A DNA stretch of 64,000 nucleotides from Deinococcus betulae (lineage in GTDB: Bacteria; Deinococcota; Deinococci; Deinococcales; Deinococcaceae). The DNA lies in the NCBI RefSeq assembly GCF_020166395.1, contig NZ_JAIQXU010000010.1:1-64000 (forward strand). The letters are read 5' to 3'. The notes below the pieces were generated by a model, which had not been told where the DNA came from, made no database searches, and saw only the letters and a program-made list of their open reading frames with translations. Made by a program: the position numbers and the translations under genes. Each line of letters starts with the position of its first letter. Within the stretch, counting starts at the first letter, position 1. This document shows, one piece after another, positions 10,952-19,588 of this stretch.

Positions 10952-10981
10952 TTGACCCCCGCCCGCCCCGCCCGGTACAGT
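10952..10981 (+). promoter_or_regulatory. Strong promoter of aspS2 leader
   Basis: TTGACC at 10952-10957, an 18-bp spacer and TACAGT at 10976-10981, with the leader-peptide ATG 7 nt after the -10 box. Transcription should begin at or next to the ATG at 10989. Confidence 0.75.
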
Positions 10982-10988
10982 TGGCCCC

Positions 10989-11030
10989 ATGTTCGCGGCA
11001 CACAACAACGTGAATGATGATCCCTGTTAG
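10989..11030 (+). CDS. Leader peptide of aspS2, Asn/Asp-rich
   Basis: This 13-codon ORF is translated as MFAAHNNVNDDPC. It carries AAC AAC GTG AAT GAT GAT, three Asn and two Asp codons in six. It lies between a strong promoter (leaderless, 7-nt spacing) and an intrinsic terminator just before the non-discriminating-type AspRS gene. The stop codon TAG runs into GGGGACG at 11030-11036, which can pair with CGCCCCC at 11052-11058, the 5' arm of the terminator. This is the geometry of a ribosome-stalling attenuator. The peptide itself is probably disposable. Confidence 0.7.
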   Translation: MFAAHNNVNDDPC

Positions 11031-11053
11031 GGGACGTCTCGCCGCATACCGCG

Positions 11054-11090
11054 CCCCCGACCCCAGCACACGGAGTCGGGGGTTTTCCTT
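11054..11090 (+). terminator. Attenuator terminator before aspS2
   Basis: CCCCCGAC (11054-11061) pairs with GTCGGGGG (11075-11082), followed by TTTTCCTT. It is upstream of the AGGAGG ribosome site and the ATG at 11112, so it must be read through for aspS2 expression. Confidence 0.8.
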
Positions 11091-11111
11091 GAGCCCGCAG
11101 GAGGCACCCTC

Positions 11112-12437
11112 ATGACCCAGACCGAATCTCAGCCCATCCACCTTCCCCGCACCCTGACCCGCGATCTGGCTGCGCACGACGGCCAGCAGGTGCGCCTGCA
11201 AGGTTTTGTTCATGCCCGGCGCGACCTGGGCGGCGTGCAGTTCGTGGTGCTGCGTGACGTCTCGGGGCTGACCCAGTGCGTGGGCAGTGGCCTGACCCTG
11301 CCGCTGGCCGAGAGCAGCGTGGAGGTCGTGGGCACCGTCAAGGCCCACCCCAAGGCGCCGGGCGGGTTCGAGGTGCAGATTCAGAACTTCCGCGTCATCA
11401 GCGCGGCGGTGGAGCCTGCCCCTGTTGAGATTCCCAAGATGGAATGGAACGTAAACCCCGAGACCATGCTGGACTACCGCGTGGTGACGGTGCGGGGCCT
11501 CAAAGAGCGCGCGGCGCTGAAGGTGCAGGCCGAACTGGTGGCGGCCTTCCGGGACCACCTGGCCGAGGAGGGCTTTACCGAGATCAGCACGCCCAAGATT
11601 GTCTCGGCGGGGGCCGAAGGCGGCGCGAACCTCTTTCCCATCGACTACTTTGGGCATCCGGCCTACCTGGCCCAGAGCCCGCAGCTGTACAAACAAATTA
11701 TGGTGGGCGTCTTCGAGCGGGTCTTTGAGGTCGCGCCTGTCTACCGCGCCGAGGAACACGCCACCAGCCGCCACCTGAACGAGTACCTGTCCCTGGACGT
11801 GGAGATGGGCTTTATTGAGGACGAGGACGATGTCATGGCGCTGGAGAACCGTCTGCTGGCGGCTATCATGGAGCGCCTGAAAGCGCGGTGCGCGCCCGAG
11901 TTTGCGCTGCTGGGGGCCACCCTCCCCGAGGTGCCGGCCTACATTCCGCGCATCACCCTGCTCGACGCCCGCGCGCTGGTGACCGAGAAGTATGGTCACG
12001 CGGTCGGCGGCAAAGACCTGGATCCCGAAGCCGAGCGCCTGCTGTGCCAGCACTACGCCGAGACTGAGGGCAGCGACTTCGTGTTTGTAACCAAATACCC
12101 CCGCGCGGCCCGGCCCTTCTACGCCCATCCCGACGCCAATGCGGACGGCACGCCCAGCCAGGACCTGACGCGCGGTTTTGACCTGCTGTTCCGGGGCATC
12201 GAAATCACCTCGGGCGGGCAGCGCATCCATGACCACGCGATGCTGATGGACTCGATTGCGGCTTACAAACTGAATCCCGAGTCGCTGGCCGGCTACACCG
12301 AAGTCTTCAAGTACGGCATGCCTCCCCACGGCGGCTTCGCCATCGGCGCCGAGCGCCTGACCGCCAAGCTGCTGGGCATTGCCAACGTGCGGTATGCCCG
12401 CGCCTTCCCCCGCGACCGGCACCGGCTGACGCCCTGA
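11112..12437 (+). CDS. aspS: Aspartyl-tRNA synthetase, archaeal/non-discriminating type
   Basis: This 441-residue class IIb synthetase comprises an N-terminal OB-fold anticodon domain (about 15-105), a hinge and a catalytic core (about 130-441) with class II motif 3 near GGFAIGAERLTAKLLG. It lacks the GAD insertion of bacterial AspRS. It ends in FPRDRHRLTP, as archaeal enzymes do. His34 in FVHARRDLGG fits the non-discriminating class, which charges both tRNA-Asp and tRNA-Asn; an amidotransferase then makes Asn-tRNA. D. radiodurans is known to use such a second AspRS. The gene follows a leader peptide and attenuator. GCAGGAGG precedes the ATG. Confidence 0.93.
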   Translation: MTQTESQPIHLPRTLTRDLAAHDGQQVRLQGFVHARRDLGGVQFVVLRDVSGLTQCVGSGLTLPLAESSVEVVGTVKAHPKAPGGFEVQIQNFRVISAAVEPAPVEIPKMEWNVNPETMLDYRVVTVRGLKERAALKVQAELVAAFRDHLAEEGFTEISTPKIVSAGAEGGANLFPIDYFGHPAYLAQSPQLYKQIMVGVFERVFEVAPVYRAEEHATSRHLNEYLSLDVEMGFIEDEDDVMALENRLLAAIMERLKARCAPEFALLGATLPEVPAYIPRITLLDARALVTEKYGHAVGGKDLDPEAERLLCQHYAETEGSDFVFVTKYPRAARPFYAHPDANADGTPSQDLTRGFDLLFRGIEITSGGQRIHDHAMLMDSIAAYKLNPESLAGYTEVFKYGMPPHGGFAIGAERLTAKLLGIANVRYARAFPRDRHRLTP

Positions 12438-12486
12438 GCTGGTCGGCGCTGACTGTGCTGGTCCCGCGCTTCGGGAGGCCTGAGGG

Positions 12487-12640
12487 CGGAACTCAGCGTG
12501 GTTGAGGGGTATGATCCTCAACCACGCTGAGGCGAACAGAGTGAGTCGCCGTCAGAGACAGCGGCGAAAGTGGAGTGGAGGGGCGTTGTTGGCCCCTCAA
12601 TGGAACTGGTAGCCGCTATGGGGGCACTCCTCAAGAGCAC
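12487..12640. repeat. Two-hairpin intergenic repeat, copy 1
   Basis: A 16-bp perfect stem (CTCAGCGTGGTTGAGG with its complement, 8-nt loop) is followed by CGTCAGAGACAGCGGC, then a second imperfect hairpin closing with GTAGCCGCT. A diverged copy lies at 20464-20575. No frame is shared between copies, so it looks like a structured noncoding repeat. Confidence 0.65.
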
Positions 12641-12742
12641 GGACTCCCAACGCAAGAGAATTAAAAAGGTCGAAGAGTCTCAGGAGACGGGATGCCGACT
12701 TCCTTGGACTCTTTGCTACTCAGCCCTTTAGACTCCCTGCCT

Positions 12743-13483
12743 ATGGAAGAATTCGCGCAGTTCAGTGTGGACGGTCAGCGGCTGTACGGCATGATGCACC
12801 GCCCAGAAGGCATCCCACCCGCACACGGCTGGCCCAGCGTGGTGATCCTGCACGGCTTTACAGGGAACCGGGGCGGAGACCACCGCCTGCTGCCGCTGCT
12901 GTCGCGTGTCCTGGCGGCGCGGGGGGTGGCGAGCCTGCGGTTTGATTTCCGGGGCAGTGGCGAGTCGCAGGGGGACTTTAGCGAGATGACTGTCTCGCGC
13001 GAAGTTCAGGACACCGAAGCCGCCTTTGAGTATGCGCGCCGTCAAGCGGGACTGGACCCCGAACGGGTCATGCTGCTGGGCTTCTCGATGGGCGGCCTCG
13101 TGGCGGCCCTGAGTGCCCCGCGCGTGCGCCCGCACCGGCTGGCGCTGTGGGCGCCGGCTCTGCCCGAACTGTGGTTGCCCTTCCTGCGCGGCGGGTTTCT
13201 GCCCGCCACGGTCACGGATTACAACGGCTGGCCGCTGGGCCGCGAATTCTTGCAGGAGATGACCCGCCTGAAGCCGCTGGACGCCGCGCAGGCCTGGGGC
13301 GGCGAGGCCCGCGTGTTTCACGGCGACGCCGACCAGACCTGCCCCCCCGAGTTTGGCGTGCGCTACGCCCGCGCCCTGGGCTGCGACGCGGTGGCTATTC
13401 CGGGCGCAGGCCACACCTTCGACTCGCTGGACGCCGTGGACATGCTCCACCGCGAGACCGCCCGCTTTCTGGCAAGCGGCTAA
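12743..13483 (+). CDS. Alpha/beta hydrolase (S9-like serine hydrolase)
   Basis: This 246-residue cytoplasmic hydrolase has ILHGFTGNRGGDH (oxyanion-hole region), the nucleophile elbow LGFSMGG, a likely acid in HGDADQTCPPE and a terminal GAGHTF histidine. The fold is that of esterases and acyl-aminopeptidase-like hydrolases; the substrate is unknown. The start is uncertain. TAGACT stands 8 nt before the ATG used here, while an ATG at 12692 has AGGAG 5 nt upstream and would add 17 Ser/Leu-rich residues. The family core begins right after the start chosen. Confidence 0.85.
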   Translation: MEEFAQFSVDGQRLYGMMHRPEGIPPAHGWPSVVILHGFTGNRGGDHRLLPLLSRVLAARGVASLRFDFRGSGESQGDFSEMTVSREVQDTEAAFEYARRQAGLDPERVMLLGFSMGGLVAALSAPRVRPHRLALWAPALPELWLPFLRGGFLPATVTDYNGWPLGREFLQEMTRLKPLDAAQAWGGEARVFHGDADQTCPPEFGVRYARALGCDAVAIPGAGHTFDSLDAVDMLHRETARFLASG

Positions 13484-13800
13484 GAGATCGGTTGGGCTGG
13501 AGACCCTGCCTTTCTAGTCTTGGGAACAGAGGGCCTGAGAAAGGCTGTCTGGGACGAGCCTCTGGTGCCCTGGGAGAGAGTCACTCTCGATTGCACACGG
13601 GGTCGCCACCTGGCTATGGAGATTCGCAGTGATATGCAGTTTGACCGAGGCCACTCTCCCAGCGCGTTTGAGGCAGTTGCACTCAATGGCTCTGGGTACT
13701 GCTCCAAATTCTCCGTCCCAAACAGATAGAAGCAGCTCCGGCCAGCGCCTGACTAAAAGGCCCCTCCCTCCCTGTCATCTCATCAGCAGGTTCGGCAGGC
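13484..13800. other. Intergenic stretch without recognisable gene
   Basis: This lies between the hydrolase and SnoaL-like genes, which converge on it. No coding frame with a credible start and no clear hairpin was seen. Confidence 0.4.
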
Positions 13801-14181
13801 TTAGTGATCCTGTGGAGGTGCCGCAACCTGCGGGTCGTTCTCGACCACATAAGCGTGGAGCTGGGCCAGTTTGCCGTCACGGAAGCGCCAGACGTCGCAG
13901 TAGGCGTGATGGGTCGCCTGGCCATCTTCGCCGGTCAACGTGATGTCGCCGGTGACGGCCAGAAAATCGCCTTCGGCAATCATGTGGTGAACGTTGAACC
14001 TGGGCGGTTCGCGGTACGCAGTGGCCATCCACTGCCGAACAGCGGCCTTGCCCTTCAGCGTTCTGTCGCCCACGAAGGTCCAGTCGGTGTCCTCTGTGCA
14101 GAACGCCAGGAAGCCCTCATGGTCCCCGGCCGAGATGGCCGCGTTGGCCTGTTCCAGCAGCTGCTTGTGGTGCTCTGACAT
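13801..14181 (-). CDS. SnoaL-like / NTF2-fold protein
   Basis: This 126-residue protein has the cone-shaped NTF2-like fold. Recognisable parts are an N-terminal helix with LLEQANAAISAGDHEGFLAFCTED, then LKGKAAVRQWM and a C-terminal YCDVWRFRDGKLAQLHAYV. Members include ketosteroid isomerases, polyketide cyclases and many small-molecule-binding proteins, so no reaction is assigned. GAGGAGG stands 5-6 nt before the ATG, and a TACAGT box lies further upstream. Confidence 0.8.
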   Translation of the reverse strand: MSEHHKQLLEQANAAISAGDHEGFLAFCTEDTDWTFVGDRTLKGKAAVRQWMATAYREPPRFNVHHMIAEGDFLAVTGDITLTGEDGQATHHAYCDVWRFRDGKLAQLHAYVVENDPQVAAPPQDH

Positions 14182-14235
14182 AAAGCCTCCTCTGAGCGGT
14201 CTGCTGACTGTACCTCCTGGCCGAGAAGCCCCGCT

Positions 14236-15300
14236 TTACGTACTGGCCCACAACACCGCCGCCTCGGCGCGCAGCGGCAGCGGTTCCGGGGCCGGGCGGC
14301 CCAACACATAGCCCTGGGCGTAGTCGGCGCCCAGCGCCGTCACCAGTTTCAGAACGTCCACGGTTTCGATGCCCTCGGCCACCACCTCAATCTCTAATTC
14401 GTGGGCGTAGCGAATCAGGGCGGCCACGAGGTCCACCCGCGGGTCGTTGCCGTGCAGGTTGGCACTCAGGTCGCGGTCCAGTTTCACGATGTCGGGTCTC
14501 AGGGCGGCCAGATAGGTCAGGCTGGTGTGGCCGGCCCCCAGGTCATCCAGCGCCACGCGCGCCCCCTCGGCGCGGTAGCGGGTCAGAATGCGGCGCAGCA
14601 TGTCCAGATCGGGAAACTGCTCGCTTTCCGTGACCTCGAACACCAGGCGGCCAAAATCGGCCCCGGCTTCGCGGCAGGCGGCAAAGGTCGTTTGGAGGCA
14701 AACATCCGGGTTGTACACGACGCCCGGCGCAAAGTTGATAAACAGTTGCTGGTCCTGCGTCAGCTGCGGCGTGGCCTGACGAATGGCCTCACGCCGGGCC
14801 AGCGCGTCGAAGGCGCGCAGGTGACCGTGGCTCTCGGCGGCCCGCAGGAGTTCGCCGGCGCCCAGGCGCTGACCCCTGTGTGGTGCCCGCACCAGCGCCT
14901 CGTAGCCGGTGACCGCGCCGGTGCCCAGGGCCACGATAGGCTGCAGGTCAAACGTCAGTGTTTTCAGCGCGTCAGCGTACCAGGGGGTTTCCAGGCGGTT
15001 CAGCCACACGGCCAGGGGGCGCACCGCCCAGGGGTCGGGCTGGCCCGAGGTCAGGGCCGGGGTCGCCAGCAGTTCGGTCTGGGCGGAGGGGCCAGCCAGC
15101 TCTAGCAGCGCCCGCAATTCGGCGTGTGCTGAGGCCGGAAAATGCCGCGCGTCACCAGGCTGCGGGCCAGGAGCCATGCGGTCCAGTAGGCGCTGCACGT
15201 GCGCGGTAGTTCCCCGGACCCACAGGCCCCCCGACTCATTCCAGACTGGCGAAGAGGTGGCCAGGCAGTCGCAAGGCGAAGAGGAGATTGGGGCTGGCAT
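14236..15300 (-). CDS. EAL-domain c-di-GMP phosphodiesterase
   Basis: This 354-residue protein has an N-terminal ~110 residues of unknown character followed by an EAL domain. Catalytic residues appear intact: EALVR at about 144, FINFAP (Asn), EVTESE (Glu), VALDDLGAGH (Asp pair), VKLDRD (Lys), VVAEGIE (Glu) and YAQGYVLGRP (Gln). It should hydrolyse cyclic di-GMP to pGpG. No membrane segment was seen, so it is probably cytoplasmic and the N-terminus may sense an unknown cue. A GGDEF cyclase gene lies in this window at 43337. Confidence 0.87.
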   Translation of the reverse strand: MPAPISSSPCDCLATSSPVWNESGGLWVRGTTAHVQRLLDRMAPGPQPGDARHFPASAHAELRALLELAGPSAQTELLATPALTSGQPDPWAVRPLAVWLNRLETPWYADALKTLTFDLQPIVALGTGAVTGYEALVRAPHRGQRLGAGELLRAAESHGHLRAFDALARREAIRQATPQLTQDQQLFINFAPGVVYNPDVCLQTTFAACREAGADFGRLVFEVTESEQFPDLDMLRRILTRYRAEGARVALDDLGAGHTSLTYLAALRPDIVKLDRDLSANLHGNDPRVDLVAALIRYAHELEIEVVAEGIETVDVLKLVTALGADYAQGYVLGRPAPEPLPLRAEAAVLWAST

Positions 15301-15368
15301 ATGGGTCCTAGCGTGCCATATCCGGTCTGTAAAAATCCTTGCAAGGACTGACCCGCCGCTCTGTGAAG

Positions 15369-15887
15369 TTACAGCTCCAGCAGCGCCCCCAGTACCGCTG
15401 CGCCGACCACCACCAGAGCGGCATTCACCCGCGTGCGCCACAGCAGCGCAAAAGCGCTGACGGCGATCATGGCCTCGGCCCAGCCGTGCAGGGTGCCGCG
15501 GGCCAGGACCAGGGCGCCCGCCAGTAGCACCCCGGCCCCGAACGGCAGCAGAGCCGCGCGCAGGGCGGGCAGCCAGCGCCAGCGGCTCAGGCGCTGCCAG
15601 GCCAGCATGGCGGCGGCGCTGAGCAGGGCGGTGGGGCCGTAAAACCCGGCGGTGGCGGCCAGAGCGCCCCACCAGCCGCCCGCCGCGAAGCCGTAGTGCG
15701 TCATGGCCAGCATGTTGGGGCCGGGCATGATCTGGCCCAGCGCAAAGCCGTTGGCGAGCAGTTCGGGGGTCAGCCAGCCCCTCTGGTCCACCAGCACCCG
15801 CTCGATTTCGGGCAAGTTGGTGCCGCCAAAGCTGACCAACCCCAGCCGCATGAAGGTTAGCAGCACGTCCCAGGGATCGGCGGTCAT
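15369..15887 (-). CDS. Chromate transporter subunit, second half (ChrA family)
   Basis: This 172-residue membrane protein is one CHR domain, with [21 protein letters not shown] followed by [12 protein letters not shown]. It is the partner of the upstream single-domain gene. Short CHR proteins work in pairs and are thought to expel chromate or transport related anions. Its ATG overlaps the stop of the upstream gene (ATGA), so translation is coupled. Confidence 0.85.
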   Translation of the reverse strand: MTADPWDVLLTFMRLGLVSFGGTNLPEIERVLVDQRGWLTPELLANGFALGQIMPGPNMLAMTHYGFAAGGWWGALAATAGFYGPTALLSAAAMLAWQRLSRWRWLPALRAALLPFGAGVLLAGALVLARGTLHGWAEAMIAVSAFALLWRTRVNAALVVVGAAVLGALLEL

Positions 15888-16486
15888 GCGCCGCTCCGGG
15901 GGCGGTTGACGGTCAGACCGGCGGCCACCACCACTGCCAGCACCGGCAGCAATTCCAGCCGCAGCAGGGCCAGGGCGGCGAAGGTGGCCAGGGTCAGCGT
16001 CAGCCCGCCTCGCACCCCCAGGGCCACCTTCAACACCGGCACCGTGGCGGTCAACATCACCCCCAGTGCCGCGCAGGCCGCGCCCCGCAGGGCACTTTGC
16101 ACGGCCGGTGGCAGCCCGCCGGGCAGGCCCAGCGTAATGACCGTAACCGTCAGCATGGCGACCAGCCCCGGCGCCAGCAGGCCCAGCACCGACAGCGCCG
16201 CCCCGCGCGGGCCGCACAGCTGCGCGCCAATCATGGCGGCTAGGTTGACAGCGTTGGGGCCGGGCGTCAGCTGCGCCAGGGTAAATGCCTCGGCAAAGGC
16301 GGCGTCGGTCAGCCACGCCCGCGCTGCCAGGGCGCGGCGGGTGTGCGCGGGCAGCCCCCCGCCAACGCCCGACAGCGCCACGCCCAGGAACAGGCGCAGC
16401 AGTCCCGCCGGGGTGGGGGGCGTGGTCGCTGTCACCGGAGACTGCTCCGGCTCTGGCACCGCTGGGACAGAGGCTGGGGCGCTCAT
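15884..16486 (-). CDS. Chromate transporter subunit, first half (ChrA family)
   Basis: This 200-residue membrane protein is one CHR domain, with [21 protein letters not shown] and [13 protein letters not shown] proline-rich cytoplasmic tail precedes the first helix. The TAGGCT box 7 nt before the ATG indicates a leaderless mRNA. Together with the next gene it forms a split two-domain chromate ion transporter. Confidence 0.85.
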   Translation of the reverse strand: MSAPASVPAVPEPEQSPVTATTPPTPAGLLRLFLGVALSGVGGGLPAHTRRALAARAWLTDAAFAEAFTLAQLTPGPNAVNLAAMIGAQLCGPRGAALSVLGLLAPGLVAMLTVTVITLGLPGGLPPAVQSALRGAACAALGVMLTATVPVLKVALGVRGGLTLTLATFAALALLRLELLPVLAVVVAAGLTVNRPRSGA

Positions 16487-16493
16487 GCCGTTC

Positions 16494-16499
16494 AGCCTA
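16494..16499 (-). promoter_or_regulatory. Leaderless -10 box of split chrA operon
   Basis: TAGGCT on the minus strand ends 7 nt before the ATG at 16486. Confidence 0.6.
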
Positions 16500-16905
16500 G
16501 AGCCGCGCGGGCCGGGGCTGGGCGTGACTGCACCGGGAACATGGGCGAACGGAATGCACGAAATAGAGGAAAAAGAGGGCGCTGCCTTAGCCGGTGAGGG
16601 GTGGAAGGTCCAGCCGCGCCAGGCAAAAAGGCCTCTGCCGAAACGGTGCCTGCGGGCCGCTGGGAGTGCTGTTTCTCAAGGACAGGCCAATCTCAACGCA
16701 CCGGGCCGCATGGCTCGCCCGGCGCCGCCAGCCTCTGCTGGCAGGATGTGCGCGCCGACACGGTGCCCAGTTCCAAGCCGGAAAACGCCTGTGGGCCTGA
16801 GGACCAGAATGAGGAACGCCCAGTTCATCTGCCCAGCCGAGGGAACGCCCCAGCAGGCCACAGCTCTGTTCGGCGCACATTGCCGCCGGGCAGGGACCGC
16901 TGCTC
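16500..16905. other. Divergent intergenic stretch
   Basis: About 400 bp between the divergent chromate and ABC operons. The open frame running through it is continuous with the ABC gene but has no start signal and no family resemblance. Apart from the promoter boxes at its ends I see nothing definite. Confidence 0.4.
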
Positions 16906-16921
16906 TAGGCTGAGGCCACCT

Positions 16922-17956
16922 ATGACCAGCCAGCCATCCAGCGCCGCCGTTCAGGTGCAAGGCCTGAGTAAAAGTTACGCCGTCCACGACAAGGAGCCGG
17001 GATTCGTGGGCAGTGTCAAAGCGTTCGTGAACCGCAAGACCCGGCAGGTGGAGGCGGTGCGCGGCGTCTCCTTTGAGCTGGCCCCAGGCGAGATTGTGGG
17101 CTTTCTGGGGCCTAACGGCGCCGGCAAGACGACCACCCTCAAGATGCTCTCCGGGCTGCTGCATCCATCGGGCGGGTCGGCGCGGGTGGCGGGGTTCGAG
17201 CCCCGGCGCCGCGAGCGCGCCTTCCTGAAAACCATCACCTTGGTCATGGGGCAAAAACAGCAGCTGATGTGGGACCTGCCCGCCCTGGACTCCTTTCTGA
17301 TCAACCAGGCCGTCTACGAGATCCCCGACCAGCAGTACCGCGCCACGATGGCCGAATTTACCGAGGTGCTGGGGCTGGAGGGCATCCTGAAAAAGCAGGT
17401 GCGCAAGCTGTCTCTGGGCGAGCGCATGAAGTGCGAACTGGCCGCCGCCCTGCTGCACCGCCCGAAGGTGCTGTTTCTGGACGAGCCCACCATCGGCCTG
17501 GACGTGAATATGCAGGAAGCCGTGCGGGCTTTTGTGCGCGAATACAACGAGCGCCACGGCGCCACCGTGATGCTCACCAGCCACTACATGGCCGACGTGA
17601 CCGCCCTGGCCCAGCGCGTGCTGGTGATTGACGCCGGGCAACTGGTGTTTGACGGTGACCTGCACGCCCTGACCGAACGCGGCAGCGGCGGCAAGACCAT
17701 CCGGCTGCAACTGCGCCGCCCCGCGACCAGTGATGAACTGGCGGCGTTCGGCCAGGTGGTGTCCAGCGACGGCCTGAGCGCCGAACTGACGGTGCCGCGC
17801 GGCGAGGTCAGCGAGCGCGCCGCGCGGCTGCTCTCGGGGCTGGATGTGGCCGACCTGACGGTCGAGGACCCGCCCATCGAAACCGTGATGGCCGAGCTGT
17901 TTGGTGCCCGCTCGGCGCCGGCCTCTGCCCACCCGGCCCCCGAGGCCGCGCTGTGA
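16922..17956 (+). CDS. ABC exporter ATPase (COG4586 type)
   Basis: This 344-residue ATPase has Walker A GPNGAGKTT at about residue 67, a LSLGERMKCELAAALL signature and Walker B VLFLDEPTIGLD. The insert NRKTRQVEAVRGVSF before the first strand and the C-terminal extension are typical of this ABC-2 subgroup. A TAGGCT box at 16906-16911 lies 10 nt before the ATG. It is first in an operon with two permeases, overlapping the first by GTGA. Confidence 0.9.
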   Translation: MTSQPSSAAVQVQGLSKSYAVHDKEPGFVGSVKAFVNRKTRQVEAVRGVSFELAPGEIVGFLGPNGAGKTTTLKMLSGLLHPSGGSARVAGFEPRRRERAFLKTITLVMGQKQQLMWDLPALDSFLINQAVYEIPDQQYRATMAEFTEVLGLEGILKKQVRKLSLGERMKCELAAALLHRPKVLFLDEPTIGLDVNMQEAVRAFVREYNERHGATVMLTSHYMADVTALAQRVLVIDAGQLVFDGDLHALTERGSGGKTIRLQLRRPATSDELAAFGQVVSSDGLSAELTVPRGEVSERAARLLSGLDVADLTVEDPPIETVMAELFGARSAPASAHPAPEAAL

Positions 17957-18756
17957 CCTGGGCGTGGCGCCGGCTGCGCGTGCTGTTCTCCACGCAGTTT
18001 GCCCTGATGGCCGAGTACCGTGCCGAGGTGATTATCTGGATGCTCTCGGGCACCCTGTCACTTGTCATGATGCTGGTGTGGATGGCGCAGGCGGCGGCCG
18101 CGCCGGGCGGGCAGGTACGCGGCTACTCGCCAGCCGAGTTTGCTACCTACTTTCTGGCGACCTGGCTGGTCTCGCAGCTGATGGTGGTCTGGGTGGCGCA
18201 CGAGCTGGACCCGGCCATTCGCCAGGGGCAGCTCTCGCCCTGGCTGCTGCGGCCTCTGGACCCGTTCTGGTCGTACTTTATTGGCCACGTCGCCGAGCGC
18301 TTTGTGCGCCTGCCCGCGCTGCTGGCGCTGGTCGCCCTGTTCGCTTGGCTGGCCGGGGCGCAGTTTACCCGCGAGTGGTGGGTGTACCCGGCAGTGGTGG
18401 GGCTGGCGGCGCTGGGGTTTACCGTGCGCTTCCTGTGGGAATACCTGATTGGGCTCCTGGCCTTCTGGACTGACAGCTCGACCAGCTTTCAGGAACTCGT
18501 GTGGCTGCTGTACGCCGCGCTGGGCGGCATGTTTGCGCCGCTGGCCTTTTACCCCGAATGGGTGCAGCGCGTGGCGGTCTGGACCCCTTTTCCGTACATG
18601 CTGGGCCTGCCCGCGCAGCTGCTGTCCGGCAAGGCCACGGCCGAGCAGGCCGGGCAGGGCGCGGCGGTGCTGCTGGGCTGGGGGGTCATTTTTGTGCTGC
18701 TGCGTTTGTGGGTGTGGCGCGCAGGGTTGCGGCGCTACGGGGCGGTGGGCGCATGA
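17953..18756 (+). CDS. ABC-2 family permease (COG4587 type)
   Basis: This 267-residue protein has six hydrophobic segments, beginning TWAWRRLRVLFSTQFALMAEYRAEVIIWML. It is a member of the uncharacterised ABC-2 permease pair found with COG4586 ATPases. Its GTG overlaps the stop of the ATPase gene, indicating translational coupling. The transported molecule is unknown. Confidence 0.87.
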   Translation: MTWAWRRLRVLFSTQFALMAEYRAEVIIWMLSGTLSLVMMLVWMAQAAAAPGGQVRGYSPAEFATYFLATWLVSQLMVVWVAHELDPAIRQGQLSPWLLRPLDPFWSYFIGHVAERFVRLPALLALVALFAWLAGAQFTREWWVYPAVVGLAALGFTVRFLWEYLIGLLAFWTDSSTSFQELVWLLYAALGGMFAPLAFYPEWVQRVAVWTPFPYMLGLPAQLLSGKATAEQAGQGAAVLLGWGVIFVLLRLWVWRAGLRRYGAVGA

Positions 18757-18803
18757 GCGCGTCCGGTCTGACGGTTCCGGGCCTGTCCGGGGTGGCCCGG
18801 TGA
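18753..18803 (+). CDS. Bridging mini-ORF between permease genes
   Basis: A 16-codon frame (MSASGLTVPGLSGVAR) starts at an ATGA overlap with the first permease stop and ends at a GTGA overlap with the start of the second. It would let terminating ribosomes be handed across the 44-bp gap. It could also be a chance frame. Confidence 0.35.
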   Translation: MSASGLTVPGLSGVAR

Positions 18804-19588
18804 CCCGCTACCTGCGCCTGGTGCGCGTGTTTACCGGGGCCAGCGTGTCGGCACAGCTGGAATACCGCGCCAACTTTTTCGGGGCGGTGCTGGCCAGCCT
18901 GGGTGAGGCGGGGGTGGCCCTGCTGGGTATTTCCATCCTGTTTGGGCAGCCGGGGGCCACGTCGGTCGGCGGCTGGACCTTCCGTGAGGCGCTGCTGGTG
19001 ACCGGCTTTTTTATGCTCACCGAGGGCTTTATCTCCGTGGTGGTGCAGCCCAACATGAGCCGCATCAGCGAGGCCATTCGCACGGGCAACATGGATTTCA
19101 CGCTGCTCAAGCCCATTGACGCCCAGTTCAACGTGAGCGTGCGGTATCTCAATCTCCTGCGGTTTCCCGACGTGCTGCTGGGGCTGGGGCTCTTGCTGTA
19201 CGCCTCGGCTGGCTTGCCCGTCACGCTGGCTGGCGTCCTGAGCGCCGCCACGCTGTACCTGTCGTCGCTGGTCATCGTGTACTGCATCTGGCTGGGTCTG
19301 AGCACCACCGCCTTCTGGCTGGTCAAGACGCAGAACGTCTCCGAGCTGTTTAACGGGGTCTTCGGCGCGGCGCGCTTTCCGGTCACGGCCTTTCCGGTGC
19401 CGGTGCGCGTGGTGCTGACCTTCGTGGTGCCGGTGGCGTTCATCACGACGGTTCCGGCGCAGGCCCTGGTGGGCAGCCTGACGCCTGCGCTGGCGCTGGC
19501 TTCGCCCGTGGTGGCCGCCGCGCTGTTTTGGGTCACGCGCCGCTTCTGGCTCTACGCGGTGGCCAGTTACACCAGCGCCAGCAGTTGA
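18800..19588 (+). CDS. ABC-2 family permease (COG3694 type)
   Basis: This 262-residue protein has six hydrophobic segments and the characteristic QLEYRANFFGAVLASLGEAG N-terminus. With the preceding ATPase and permease it makes a complete heteromeric exporter. The GTG at 18800 is chosen because it gives the family N-terminus and overlaps the TGA of the bridging mini-ORF. The open frame extends much further upstream but lies within the other permease gene. Confidence 0.85.
   Translation: MTRYLRLVRVFTGASVSAQLEYRANFFGAVLASLGEAGVALLGISILFGQPGATSVGGWTFREALLVTGFFMLTEGFISVVVQPNMSRISEAIRTGNMDFTLLKPIDAQFNVSVRYLNLLRFPDVLLGLGLLLYASAGLPVTLAGVLSAATLYLSSLVIVYCIWLGLSTTAFWLVKTQNVSELFNGVFGAARFPVTAFPVPVRVVLTFVVPVAFITTVPAQALVGSLTPALALASPVVAAALFWVTRRFWLYAVASYTSASS

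Noticed and set aside
15369..16316. 315-codon frame across both chromate transporter genes
   Set aside because: Its N-terminal half is a shadow of the upstream CHR gene; the real start is the ATGA overlap at 15887.
16601..16921. N-terminal extension of the ABC ATPase
   Set aside because: The translated sequence has no family similarity, and a TAGGCT box precedes the internal ATG.
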